From Flavobacterium faecale (GTDB lineage Bacteria; Bacteroidota; Bacteroidia; Flavobacteriales; Flavobacteriaceae): DNA of 64,000 nucleotides. Positions within the stretch are counted from its first letter, which is position 1, and every line of letters starts with the position of its first letter. The position numbers and the translations under genes are program-made. The notes under the pieces were generated by a model. The model was not told the origin of the DNA, searched no databases, and saw only the letters and a list, made by a program, of their open reading frames with translations. Of this stretch, positions 26,707-36,149 are shown piece by piece. The DNA is taken from the NCBI RefSeq assembly GCF_003076455.1, contig NZ_CP020918.1, forward strand, positions 1,178,001-1,242,000, in the 5' to 3' direction.

Positions 26707-27834
26707 ATGAAAATAGTGATAGCACCAGATAAGTTTAAAGGTTCGTTGTCTGCAATGGAAGTTTGCAATGCCATCGAAGCAGGGATTCATAAATATGATG
26801 CAACTATTGAAACGATCAAACATCCGTTGGCAGATGGAGGTGAAGGAACCTTGACTATTTTGCAGAATTATTTTGAGTTAAAAACAGCAGCCGTTGTAGT
26901 GAAAGATCCTTTGTTTCGCACCACAACAGCTACTTATAAATACAATGATCATACGGCATTTATTGAAATGGCAAATGCATCGGGCTTACTGCTTGTAGAT
27001 GCATTGGATAGAGATTGCAGCAATTCGACCTCATTTGGTACAGGACAACTCGTCTTGGATGCGGTGAATAAAGGTTTTCGAAAAATAATATTATTTATTG
27101 GCGGTTCGGCTACCAATGATGGTGGCATTGGAATGGCAACCGCATTGGGTTTTGGTTTTTTTTCGAAAGAAGGCCAAACTGTTGCACCAGTGGGTAAAGA
27201 ATTGATCAATATTGATAAAATCACAACAGACAAAGTGATCGAAGTCTTAAAGTCGGTTCATTTTACGGTAGTTTGTGATGTAAAAAATCCCTTGTACGGT
27301 AGCAATGGCGCTGCGCAGGTGTATGCTGCGCAAAAAGGAGCTTCACTAACAGATATTGAGCAACTTGATTTGGGATTGCAAAACTTTAGTGTTCAGGTCG
27401 AAAAATATTTGGGACAAAATGTAGCAACATTAGAAGGGGCTGGAGCTGCTGGAGGAATGGGTGCTGGAGCAGTTTGTTTTTTAAATGCTAAAATGCAGTT
27501 AGGAATAGATTTTGTAATGGAGCAAACAGGTTTTGATGTAGTAATCCAAAATAACATAGATCTAATAATTACTGGTGAAGGAAGTGTAGACAAACAAACC
27601 ATTGAAGGTAAAGTAATCAAGGGAATTAGTGAGAGAGCACGTCAAAATAAAATTCCGTTTGCAATAGTTGCTGGAATTGTGAAAGATATGGACTTAATTA
27701 CTGATAATTTGAAGCCAGAAAGTATACAGTCAATAATGGATTTGGGAGTGACGGTAGAAGATGCTATGCAAAATGCAGCAGTACATTTAACCGAAATGAC
27801 ATATCAAATGATAGAAAGTAATAGAGCAAATTGA
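26707..27834 (+). CDS. glycerate kinase
   Basis: This encodes 375 residues of the GckA/GarK/GlxK-type glycerate kinase family: MKIVIAPDKFKGSLSAMEVCNAIEAG (N-terminal signature), HPLADGGEGT, LFIGGSATNDGGIGMATALGF, GAAGGMGAG and LIITGEGSVDKQTIEGKVIKGI. Members of this family mostly form 2-phosphoglycerate, which enters glycolysis directly. It lies 60 bp after the symporter gene and ends the cluster before a terminator at 27873. Its presence is the strongest clue that the hydrolase upstream releases glycerate. Confidence 0.93.
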   Translation: MKIVIAPDKFKGSLSAMEVCNAIEAGIHKYDATIETIKHPLADGGEGTLTILQNYFELKTAAVVVKDPLFRTTTATYKYNDHTAFIEMANASGLLLVDALDRDCSNSTSFGTGQLVLDAVNKGFRKIILFIGGSATNDGGIGMATALGFGFFSKEGQTVAPVGKELINIDKITTDKVIEVLKSVHFTVVCDVKNPLYGSNGAAQVYAAQKGASLTDIEQLDLGLQNFSVQVEKYLGQNVATLEGAGAAGGMGAGAVCFLNAKMQLGIDFVMEQTGFDVVIQNNIDLIITGEGSVDKQTIEGKVIKGISERARQNKIPFAIVAGIVKDMDLITDNLKPESIQSIMDLGVTVEDAMQNAAVHLTEMTYQMIESNRAN

Positions 27835-27872
27835 TACAAATAGTAAGGATTTGAAGTCCTAGCAAAAGCATA

Positions 27873-27908
27873 AAAAAAGCAGAAACACAGTGTGTTTCTG
27901 CTTTCGTC
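27873..27908 (+). terminator. intrinsic terminator after glycerate kinase gene
   Basis: AAAGCAGAAACACA/TGTGTTTCTGCTTT form a perfect stem with an A run before and a weak T tract after. Confidence 0.75.
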
Positions 27909-28097
27909 GTTTAGTAGTAGTCGTTAGAAAAATAGGCTATTGGTTTACCAAATCATCTTTTGTACTGTTAATTGTTAAAGCTGGTTTTTTCATAAATAGG
28001 CTTTTTAACGTTAAAATTTGTTAACTGTTTAACATTTAGGCTTATATTCGCAGAACGACTTTGGTGCAATCTACAGCGCTTTTTATTTGTGACCTAT

Positions 28098-30161
28098 ATG
28101 AAAAATGTTTTTTTATGTATTTTATCGATATTATTTATGCAATTTGTTTTAGGGCAAAAGGCAGAGACAGATACCTATGTGGTCGATACTTTGCAAATAG
28201 ATACTTATCTTAAAAAAGCATCAAGCTTACCAATAGAACAAAAAGCAGAAGCCGTAAAATTATTTAATAAAGCATCTTTTATTGCGATTGATAGAAAGTT
28301 AGAGGAGCAAGTCGCAAAGGTTTACTTTAAAGGTGGGATGTTTTTTTACGAGCGATATGATAATTTTGAGGCAATAAAATATTTTAATAAAGCTTTGCCG
28401 ATTTATGAAAATTTACAAATGCCCAAGGCGTTAAGTGAAATAAATTTTTACTTAGGTGAATCTTATTTGAGTGTAGGATCAGATGACGTAGCATTTAAGT
28501 ATTACATACGTGCACTGCGTTTGTTTGAAGATAGTGGTAATAAATTGCGAATGGCTGACTGCTATAACGGAATCGGTACAATCTACGGTAATAAAAATCC
28601 TCGAGTTGCGATCAAGTATATTAAAAAGACTTTTCCGATTTTTATGGAAGCCAAAAATTATAACGGTATAGCTATAAGTTATATCAATATGGCTAATACC
28701 ATCGCTAATCAAGGAAAATTTGAACAGGCTATTGTGTTTTATTCCAAGTCTTTGACGGCTGTAAAAAAAACAAATAATCGCTACAACCTAGCAATTAACT
28801 ACAATAACATTGGTGACTGTTATAATAATCTGAAGCAGTATAATAAGGCAATCTCTTACTTTAATCACTCTTTGGCACTAGCCAAGGGCCTAAAGAGCGA
28901 TGACTTTAACTCATTAATTAAATATAATATTGCCGAGGCTAAGTTAAATTTGGGACTGTATGATGAAGCCATCGATTATGTCAGCAGTAGCTTAGAATTG
29001 ACCAAGACTACCCATAATATTGAAATTGAAACCAGTAGTTTACTTTTAGCTTCAAAAGCTTATGAGAAAATGGGTAAGCAGAGTTTGGCACTACAGTTCA
29101 AAAATGACTACATTGACATTAAACAAAGAACCCTTAAAGATACCGAAAAAAAGAAAATACAACTTTTTCAGAGTGTTCTTGAACTTGAAAAATCACAATT
29201 TCAAGTTAGTGAACTGGAGGTTAAAAATGAAAACAATCAATTAAAATTACAATCAAAAAGAGATATTACTTACTTTCTTGTTTTTTTATTACTCGCTCTG
29301 GTAGTCTTTGTTGTCGTTTTAAAATTTCAGCAAAAAGCAAAACGTGAATTCAATCGTCAATTAATTTTGAAATCTAAAGAAATTAGTGAGATGAAGGATA
29401 GAATTCAAATTCAAAATGATTACTTAAGCGACTTAAATACAACTAAGAATAAGCTCTTCAAAATTATTGCGCATGATTTGAAAAATCCTTTGAGCTCTAT
29501 CGAAGGCTTTACCGACTTAATGATCCACGATGATGGTGATTACGACGAAGAAGAGAGTAAAATGTACCTCAAGGTTATTCAAGAGTCTGCAACCAAAGCA
29601 TCGGTGATTTTAAATGATGTTTTGCAATGGGCCGTAAACCAAGAGAATCCTGTTAAAAATAAAAAAGTTGATTTGTTTAAAGTAGTGACTGAGGAATTAA
29701 AACTGCTCGAAATACAAGCACTGCAAAAGGAAATTATACTTGAAAATAAGATTGATCCTAGTTTGAAATTTATCACTGATAAAAATAAATTGGCAACTAT
29801 AATTCGCAATTTAATTTCGAATGCAATTAAATTTACACCCGAGAAAGGAACTGTGACAGCCATAAGTGAGTTAATAGACAAAAAGATTTGCATCACGATT
29901 AGGGATACAGGGATTGGTATGGCTCCAAATATACTCGAAAAAATATTTGTTGTAGATTATCGAAAATCAAGGCCAGGGACTAATAGTGAAGGAGGAACGG
30001 GTCTAGGTTTGATTTTATGCAAAGATTTTGTAGAGAAATTGGGCGGAACTATTACTGTAAATTCAGAGGTAGGAGTAGGTTCATCATTTAGTTTTACATT
30101 GCCGTATTGCACAGAAGAATGTATGGATCAGCCAGAAATAGCTGTTGAAGAGTTAGTATAA
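28098..30161 (+). CDS. TPR-containing sensor histidine kinase
   Basis: The start was placed at the ATG at 28098 (687 residues), which opens the signal sequence MKNVFLCILSILFMQFVLGQ; a GTG at 28089 is also possible. About six TPR units follow (e.g. AIKYFNKALPIYENL, AIVFYSKSLTAVKK, AISYFNHSLALAKG), then a coiled coil, one transmembrane helix (YFLVFLLLALVVFVVVLKF) and a cytoplasmic kinase. The H-box HDLKNPLSSIEGF carries the phospho-acceptor His459; NLISNAIKFT (N), IRDTGIGM (G1) and GGTGLGLIL (G2) are all intact. No response regulator is adjacent, so it is an orphan kinase sensing through the periplasmic TPR part. Confidence 0.9.
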   Translation: MKNVFLCILSILFMQFVLGQKAETDTYVVDTLQIDTYLKKASSLPIEQKAEAVKLFNKASFIAIDRKLEEQVAKVYFKGGMFFYERYDNFEAIKYFNKALPIYENLQMPKALSEINFYLGESYLSVGSDDVAFKYYIRALRLFEDSGNKLRMADCYNGIGTIYGNKNPRVAIKYIKKTFPIFMEAKNYNGIAISYINMANTIANQGKFEQAIVFYSKSLTAVKKTNNRYNLAINYNNIGDCYNNLKQYNKAISYFNHSLALAKGLKSDDFNSLIKYNIAEAKLNLGLYDEAIDYVSSSLELTKTTHNIEIETSSLLLASKAYEKMGKQSLALQFKNDYIDIKQRTLKDTEKKKIQLFQSVLELEKSQFQVSELEVKNENNQLKLQSKRDITYFLVFLLLALVVFVVVLKFQQKAKREFNRQLILKSKEISEMKDRIQIQNDYLSDLNTTKNKLFKIIAHDLKNPLSSIEGFTDLMIHDDGDYDEEESKMYLKVIQESATKASVILNDVLQWAVNQENPVKNKKVDLFKVVTEELKLLEIQALQKEIILENKIDPSLKFITDKNKLATIIRNLISNAIKFTPEKGTVTAISELIDKKICITIRDTGIGMAPNILEKIFVVDYRKSRPGTNSEGGTGLGLILCKDFVEKLGGTITVNSEVGVGSSFSFTLPYCTEECMDQPEIAVEELV

Positions 30162-30180
30162 TATTTCAAATTTTTTTTAA

Positions 30181-31170
30181 ATGACTACAATTGAAGGTAT
30201 TTCTCAAATTATACGTTGGGGAATCATAGGCTGTGGTAATGTCACCGAAGTAAAAAGCGGACCTGCTTACCAAAAAACGCCCGGTTTTGAATTGCTCGCT
30301 GTCATGCGTAGAGATGGAGCTAAAGCAGCAGATTATGCACATAGGCATGGAGTTCAAAAGCATTATGCAAATGCAGAAGAATTAATTAATGATCCAGAGA
30401 TAGATGCAATCTATATTGCTACGCCACCAGATTCTCATAAATTTTATAGTTTAAAAGTAGCTGCAGCAGGTAAAATTTGTTGTATCGAGAAACCTATGGC
30501 GCCAAATTATGAGGATTGCGTCGAAATTTATAATGCTTTTGAGGAACAAAAAATCCCGTTATTTGTGGCTTATTACCGCCGCTCATTACCTCGTTTTACC
30601 CAAATTAAAAAATGGCTCGATGCCAATTCTATTGGTGATCTAAGACATATAAATTGGCATTTAAGCAAGAAAACATCCGAACAAGATCTTTCAGGAGAAT
30701 ACAATTGGAGAACGGATTCGAAGGTAGCGATTGGTGGCTATTTTGATGATTTGGCCAGTCACGGTATGGATTTATTCAATTATCTATTGGGAGATATAAA
30801 ACAAGTTTCTGGGTTTGCTAATAATCAACAAGGATTATACTCCGCTTATGATGCTATTGTGGCATCGTGGATGCATGAGTCTGGTGTAACGGGTACAGGA
30901 AGCTGGAATTTTGGGTGTGCTACACGAGAAGATAAAGTACAAATAATAGGAAGTAAGGGTAAAATTGAATTTGCAGTTTTTGAATAAGTTCCCCTATTTT
31001 TGACGAATGAAAACGGAATGGTAGAGCTATTTATCGAACATCCTGAAAATGTACAGTTATATCACGTACAAAACATGAAAGAGCATTTAGCAGATAATAT
31101 GGAACATCCATCTACAGGGAAATCAGCACTACATACAAGCTGGGTATTAGAACAAATTGTTAAAGAATAA
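30181..31170 (+). pseudogene. Gfo/Idh/MocA-family oxidoreductase with internal in-frame stop
   Basis: The first 268 codons (30181-30987) make a clear Gfo/Idh/MocA enzyme: Rossmann motif IIGCGNVTEVKSGPA, the CIEKPMA segment with the conserved Glu-Lys-Pro, and GGYFDDLASHGMDLFNYLLGD with the catalytic-type Asp/His. The frame meets TAA at 30985-30987. Past it, the same frame runs on without a stop to 31170, encoding a normal C-terminal end (NGMVELFIEHPENVQLYHVQNM... SALHTSWVLEQIVKE). The whole would be 329 residues, the usual length. One substitution explains it. The family reduces or oxidises sugars and related compounds with NAD(P); this one is probably damaged. Confidence 0.88.
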
Positions 31171-31300
31171 GAAAGGTGTAAGTTGTAATTTTACAAAATG
31201 TTAACTTTTAACTAGTTGTTATTGAGCTGGTTAATTTGTAATTTAGCATAAGTTAATACATCATATGCTTTCTCTTTTTTTAAGATGTTTGAGAAAGTAA

Positions 31301-31337
31301 AAAATCCCAATTCTGATATTTTAGAATTGGGATTTTA
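31301..31337. terminator. bidirectional intrinsic terminator
   Basis: AAAATCCCAATTCT/AGAATTGGGATTTT is a perfect 14-bp stem with 8-nt loop. It lies just after the minus-strand outer-membrane protein gene (stop at 31354). Confidence 0.85.
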
Positions 31338-31353
31338 ATTTATATTCCTACTT

Positions 31354-32175
31354 TTATTGAAGGTAATAGATGTAGCCAAAATTGAGCCATACTAGCCAAT
31401 CATTAGCCTTGTTTTCTTTATAAATATCTGGATTTGGGTTTAGACCATCGACCCAATTCGAAAAGAAATACTGAAATCGTAAATCGATCATTAAATCACG
31501 CAAAGGACTTAGCTTATATCGAGTACCAACACTTGAAACTACAGACCAAACGGTATTACTTTCTGTAGAAAACCCAAAAGGACGATTGCCTGAAGGAGTA
31601 AGGTATTTTGGAAAAGTAGTTAAAGGAGATCCTAATGGACCAAGAGATGAATGTGCTTCAGCATTGTAATAGCTAAACTGTGCTCCCAAACTCACAAAGG
31701 GTCCTAGACTACCCGTTCTTGATGTAAAATCGCGAATACTCAACGGAAAATATTCGAGCTGCATACCAATATTTGTCAGTTGCGTGCTTCCCTTCATCGC
31801 TCGTAGTTGGTCAGCACCTAGACCTGTGCGCTCTGGCTTGACCCATTCTCCTGCATGTTCCAAGTTTGTTTTATTATAAGACAACTCTGTTCGCAGTTTA
31901 AAATGGTCGTTGAAGTAGGTGTCAGGAGTGTAGCAATTACAATCGGCTTCGTATGAAAAGTTTAGGTAATGGATAATCCCTATACCAAAACCAGAATTTT
32001 CTAGATTAGTTTTAAGGTCATAGCGTTCACCGTAATCAGATTGAAATGCAATGGGGCCTGCAATAATTCCGATTTCATGTGAAAACCCAAATTGCGCTTG
32101 TGCTGCGTTCGAGCAGGCAAATAGAGCAAATAATGGGATAATAAAGCATTTGAACATATTAAGTAGGTTTTGCAT
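31354..32175 (-). CDS. THC0290_0291-like outer-membrane protein
   Basis: This encodes 273 residues. A signal peptide (to about AAQAQ, residues 24-28; a second Met at residue 7 is also usable) is followed by FGFSHEIGIIAGPIAFQSDYGERYDLKTNLENSGFGIGIIHYLNFSYEADCNCYTPDTYFNDHFKLRTELSYN, the pattern I associate with a Flavobacteriaceae-restricted beta-barrel family annotated THC0290_0291. The protein ends with several amphipathic strands and an aromatic C-terminus (WLNFGYIYYLQ). The short cysteine segment DCNCYT is conserved-looking and could bind metal or form a disulphide. Function unknown. Confidence 0.7.
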   Translation of the reverse strand: MQNLLNMFKCFIIPLFALFACSNAAQAQFGFSHEIGIIAGPIAFQSDYGERYDLKTNLENSGFGIGIIHYLNFSYEADCNCYTPDTYFNDHFKLRTELSYNKTNLEHAGEWVKPERTGLGADQLRAMKGSTQLTNIGMQLEYFPLSIRDFTSRTGSLGPFVSLGAQFSYYNAEAHSSLGPLGSPLTTFPKYLTPSGNRPFGFSTESNTVWSVVSSVGTRYKLSPLRDLMIDLRFQYFFSNWVDGLNPNPDIYKENKANDWLVWLNFGYIYYLQ

Positions 32176-32317
32176 GTCAAGACAAAGATATAAAATACTA
32201 GTTACCGAGGCCTATCAAATGAGAAATAACCGAAAGATTATCAGTATACTAATGATTGAAAATTCACTAGTATAACAATTTAATAGAATTTAGTTAAATT
32301 TTAAGGTTACTTTTTAA

Positions 32318-32345
32318 TTGGGATTTGTTAAAAAATGTATATTTG
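32318..32345 (+). promoter_or_regulatory. promoter of gdhA
   Basis: TTG (32318-32320), 17 bp, TATATTTG (32338-32345). This is a good match to the Bacteroidetes promoter consensus, 47 bp before the start at 32392. Confidence 0.6.
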
Positions 32346-32391
32346 CCTTAGCACGAAATCGATTTCTTAAATGTGCTTAAAATGTAAATGT

Positions 32392-33735
32392 ATGTCAAAA
32401 AATATTGAAAATTTTATAGCGGAGGTTACTCGTAAAAATCCAAATGAACCAGAATTTTTGCAAGCTGTTGTTGAGGTAGCAGAGACTGTAATGCCGTTTA
32501 TTGAACAAAATGAAAAATACCAAAATAAAATGCTATTGGAGCGCATGGTCGAATCTGATAGGATTATCATCTTTAGAGTTGCTTGGACAGATGACAAAGG
32601 TCAAACACAAGTAAACAGAGGATTCCGTATTCAAATGAATTCAGCAATCGGACCTTATAAAGGAGGTCTTCGTTTCCATCCATCAGTAAATCTTAGTATT
32701 TTAAAATTTTTAGCTTTCGAACAAACCTTTAAAAATAGCCTTACTACATTGCCAATGGGTGGTGGAAAAGGTGGAGCTGATTTTGACCCTAAAGGTAAAT
32801 CAGATAATGAAGTAATGCGTTTTTGCCAAAGTTTTATGACCGAATTGTCTAAACATATCGGTGCGAATACTGATGTTCCTGCAGGAGATATTGGAGTTGG
32901 TGGTAGAGAGATAGGGTACTTGTTTGGTCAATATAAACGACTAAGAAATGAATTTACAGGAGTACTTACTGGTAAAGGTATGTCTTATGGAGGTTCATTA
33001 ATTCGCCCAGAAGCAACTGGTTATGGTGCTGTTTATTTCACACAAAGTATGTTGGCTACCAAAGGAGATGATTTGTCTGGTAAGATTGTTGCTATTTCTG
33101 GTTCTGGAAATGTGGCGCAATATGCCGCTGAAAAAGCAACACAATTGGGTGCAAAAGTGGTTACCTTATCAGATTCTGCTGGTTATATTTATGACGAGGA
33201 AGGAATCTCTCCAGAAAAGTTAGCACACGTGATGTACATTAAAAATGAAGCTAGAGGTAGAATTAGTGAATATGTTGCAAAATATCCTAATGCAAAATAT
33301 ATCGCAGATAGTCGTCCATGGAGTGTGAAGTGTGACATAGCAATGCCATGTGCAACACAAAATGAAGTTAGTGAAGCTGAAGCAAAACAATTGGTAGCAA
33401 ACGGATGTATATGCGTGACCGAGGGAGCAAACATGCCAACTACGCTAGAAGCTTTGGCTGTTTTTCAAGAAGCTAAAGTTTTATTTGCACCAGGAAAAGC
33501 ATCAAATGCAGGAGGGGTTTCTACTTCTGGATTAGAAATGTCTCAAAACTCATTGCGTTTAAACTGGACAGCAGAAGAAGTAGATGAGCGATTAAAAGGA
33601 ATCATGACTTCTATTCATGCTTCATGTGTAGCTTATGGGTCAGATGCATCAGGGTATGTCGACTACGTAAAAGGAGCAAATATTGCTGGTTTTGTAAAAG
33701 TAGCAGATGCTATGCTTGCACAAGGAGTCGTATAA
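32392..33735 (+). CDS. gdhA: NADP-specific glutamate dehydrogenase
   Basis: The start was set at the ATG at 32392, giving 447 residues and the standard N-terminus MSKNIENFIAEVTRKNPNEPEFLQAV. Diagnostic segments: GPYKGGLRFHPSVNLSILKFLAFEQTFKNSLTTLPMGGGKGGADFDPKGKSD with the catalytic lysines, the PAGDIGVGGREIGYLFGQYKRL region with the catalytic Asp, and GSGNVAQYAAEKATQLGAKVVTLSDS as the Rossmann fold. It aminates 2-oxoglutarate to glutamate with ammonia and NADPH. The family is a cytoplasmic hexamer. It is monocistronic, with its own promoter and a terminator at 33756. Confidence 0.96.
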   Translation: MSKNIENFIAEVTRKNPNEPEFLQAVVEVAETVMPFIEQNEKYQNKMLLERMVESDRIIIFRVAWTDDKGQTQVNRGFRIQMNSAIGPYKGGLRFHPSVNLSILKFLAFEQTFKNSLTTLPMGGGKGGADFDPKGKSDNEVMRFCQSFMTELSKHIGANTDVPAGDIGVGGREIGYLFGQYKRLRNEFTGVLTGKGMSYGGSLIRPEATGYGAVYFTQSMLATKGDDLSGKIVAISGSGNVAQYAAEKATQLGAKVVTLSDSAGYIYDEEGISPEKLAHVMYIKNEARGRISEYVAKYPNAKYIADSRPWSVKCDIAMPCATQNEVSEAEAKQLVANGCICVTEGANMPTTLEALAVFQEAKVLFAPGKASNAGGVSTSGLEMSQNSLRLNWTAEEVDERLKGIMTSIHASCVAYGSDASGYVDYVKGANIAGFVKVADAMLAQGVV

Positions 33736-33755
33736 TTTTTTTTTAACTTATAGTT

Positions 33756-33808
33756 GAAACTCTCTACGGTATTGCATGACGCATTATTGTAGGGAGTCTT
33801 TTTTTATA
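33756..33808 (+). terminator. intrinsic terminator after gdhA
   Basis: ACTCTCTACGGTATT pairs imperfectly with ATTGTAGGGAGT, followed by seven T. Confidence 0.65.
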
Positions 33809-33869
33809 AAGTTATAAATTTCGAATACCTATCTTTACGTTATATTTGTGGACCTAAAGGGTGTAGATA

Positions 33870-36149
33870 ATGAAAAAGATAATAGCAGTTTTTTTACTCT
33901 TATTTGTGAGTCATGTGGTTTTGGCACAGAGCAATTTATCGTGGCAAGGCTATTTCTCATACAACGAAATAAAAGATATTTCAGCAAGTACTTCAGCTGT
34001 TTTTGCTGCATCTGAAAATGCTTTGTTTTCGAAAAATTTGGTTTCGAATGAATTGAAAACGATCACCACTATTGATGGTTTGTCTGGTGAAACTATAACA
34101 GCAATGTACCATAGTACGAGTTTGAATAAAACAATTGTGGGATATGAAACCGGTTTGCTGACTGTGATAAATGACACTGATGGCAAAATTTTGAAAGTGG
34201 TTGATATCTTAAACAAACAAATCCCTACTAGCGTCAAAAGAGTTAATCATTTCATGGAATACCAAGGTATTATATATGTTTCTTGCGATTTCGGAATAGT
34301 TCAGTTTAATTTAAATACAATGCTTTTTGGAGATACCTACTTTATAGGTGATAACGGTGTTGAGATAAAAGTCAATCAAACTGCGGTATTTGATGGATTT
34401 ATCTATGCCGCAACAGCAGTCGGAATTAAAAGAGCAACAGTAACTAGCAAAAATTTAATTGATTTTAGTCAATGGGTTACCATCTCTCCGGGATATTGGA
34501 GCGGAATAGAGACTTTTGGATCAGAGTTGGTAGCAATAGACTCTGCTGGAGCTCTACATAGATATAGTGCAAATTCTTTTGTAAATTTTAGAAGTTTACA
34601 TCAATTCCCTAACGATATTAGAAGCTCAGGTGAATATTTAATAGTCACAACTCAAAGTACTATTTTTATCTTTAATTCAGCATTGGCAACTACACGGCAA
34701 ATTGATACAAGTAGTATACCAGGCGGCGGAGTTTTTAGTTGTGCTGCCATCGTAGAGGACAAGGTTTATATTGGTACTACAGCCAAGGGCATGTATACGC
34801 TATTGTTGCAAGGTGGGACCACCGCTGAAAACACAACCCCTAGCGGACCAATTAAAAATAATATTTTTGCAATAGATTCTGGTACTACAGCCTTGTGGGC
34901 AGTTTATGGAGGATATTCAAGTAGCTATAACCCTTATCCACTTAAAAGTAATGGTATTAGTAAGTTTAGTTCATCAGGATGGTTAAATATACCATATGAA
35001 ATGGTGTTAGGTGTACAGTCTACAGGTAGAGTAGCAGTCAATCCCTATAAGGAAAGTGATGTATTTGTCTTTTCTTTTTTCAGTGGTCTATTGAAAGTTG
35101 TAGATGATGTTCCAACTACCTTATATACCAAGAGTAATAGTGGGCTGGAGGATATATCTTTTATACCCAATTATTCAAACGATGTAAGAGTGAATGGTGG
35201 GGTATTTGATAAATCAGGTAATCTATGGGTAAATAATAGTTTTGTAAAAAACGGAATAAAAGTATTTAATGCCAATGGGACTTGGCAAAGTTTTTCAACT
35301 GAAGTAATTTTGAATAATTATCAAATTTGTAGTTTTGGTAAGATGTCAATTGACAAGCGGAGTACAAAATGGTCTGCTACCTTTACTGAAGGTATACTAG
35401 GTTTTAATGAAACTGGTAATGTATTCAAGAAAATTACGGTAGGTGAAACAGTTGGAAATTTACCTGACCGTGATGCTAGAGTTGTAACCCCTGATAATAA
35501 TAATCAGCTATGGATAGGTACTATTAAAGGACTTCGTGTGCTGTCTAATATTAATGATTTTTTTACCGAAGATCAGTTGACTACAAAACCTATAATAATA
35601 CTCGAAGATGGTGTGGCTCAGGAACTATTGTATGAGCAATTCATCACAGATATTGTTGTAGATGGGGCTAATAATAAGTGGATTGGAACGGCAGATTCTG
35701 GAGTGTTTTTTGTTTCTCCAGATGGTCAAAAAACTATTTATCATTTTACATCTACAAATTCACCTTTGCCCGGCAATAGTATAAATGATATTGCAATAAA
35801 TGGCCTTACAGGGGAGGTTTTTATAGCAACATCCAAAGGGATGATCTCGTTTAAGGGAGTGGCCACAAAAGCAAGTTCAGACTTAAACAACGCTTATGTC
35901 TATCCCAATCCTGTGCGACCAGGGTATGAAGGTACCGTCAAGATTGCAGGATTGGTAGATAAGGCCAATGTTAAAATTACTGATATTGAAGGTAATTTAG
36001 TTTATGAAACCACTTCACAAGGTGGGACGATTGAATGGGACACAACGGCTTTTGGTAAATATAAAGTTGCAACGGGGGTGTACATGATCTTTATCGTAGC
36101 CGAGGATGGTATTGAAACGAAAGTTAAAAAAGTGATGATTGTACGATAA
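33870..36149 (+). CDS. porZ: PorZ-like T9SS component with beta-propeller
   Basis: This encodes 759 residues: signal peptide (MKKIIAVFLLLFVSHVVLAQ), two beta-propeller domains with two-component-regulator-propeller style blades (SNGISKFSSSGWLNIP, NNQLWIGTIKGLRVLSN, NNKWIGTADSGVFFVSPDG), and a C-terminal T9SS sorting domain (about 675-759, YVYPNPVRPGYEGTVKIAGLVDKANVKITDIEGNLVYE). The length, two propellers, opening LSWQGYFSYNEIKDISAS and CTD match PorZ, a surface component of the type IX attachment complex. The acyltransferase gene overlaps its end, hinting at co-translation. Confidence 0.82.
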   Translation: MKKIIAVFLLLFVSHVVLAQSNLSWQGYFSYNEIKDISASTSAVFAASENALFSKNLVSNELKTITTIDGLSGETITAMYHSTSLNKTIVGYETGLLTVINDTDGKILKVVDILNKQIPTSVKRVNHFMEYQGIIYVSCDFGIVQFNLNTMLFGDTYFIGDNGVEIKVNQTAVFDGFIYAATAVGIKRATVTSKNLIDFSQWVTISPGYWSGIETFGSELVAIDSAGALHRYSANSFVNFRSLHQFPNDIRSSGEYLIVTTQSTIFIFNSALATTRQIDTSSIPGGGVFSCAAIVEDKVYIGTTAKGMYTLLLQGGTTAENTTPSGPIKNNIFAIDSGTTALWAVYGGYSSSYNPYPLKSNGISKFSSSGWLNIPYEMVLGVQSTGRVAVNPYKESDVFVFSFFSGLLKVVDDVPTTLYTKSNSGLEDISFIPNYSNDVRVNGGVFDKSGNLWVNNSFVKNGIKVFNANGTWQSFSTEVILNNYQICSFGKMSIDKRSTKWSATFTEGILGFNETGNVFKKITVGETVGNLPDRDARVVTPDNNNQLWIGTIKGLRVLSNINDFFTEDQLTTKPIIILEDGVAQELLYEQFITDIVVDGANNKWIGTADSGVFFVSPDGQKTIYHFTSTNSPLPGNSINDIAINGLTGEVFIATSKGMISFKGVATKASSDLNNAYVYPNPVRPGYEGTVKIAGLVDKANVKITDIEGNLVYETTSQGGTIEWDTTAFGKYKVATGVYMIFIVAEDGIETKVKKVMIVR

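Noticed and set aside
27938..27953. TATTGGTTTACCAAAT as a fourth alginate-type operator
   Set aside because: The TGGT-NN-ACCA core is present but the flanks deviate from the other three sites, and the gene below is a histidine kinase. Kept only as a weak remark.
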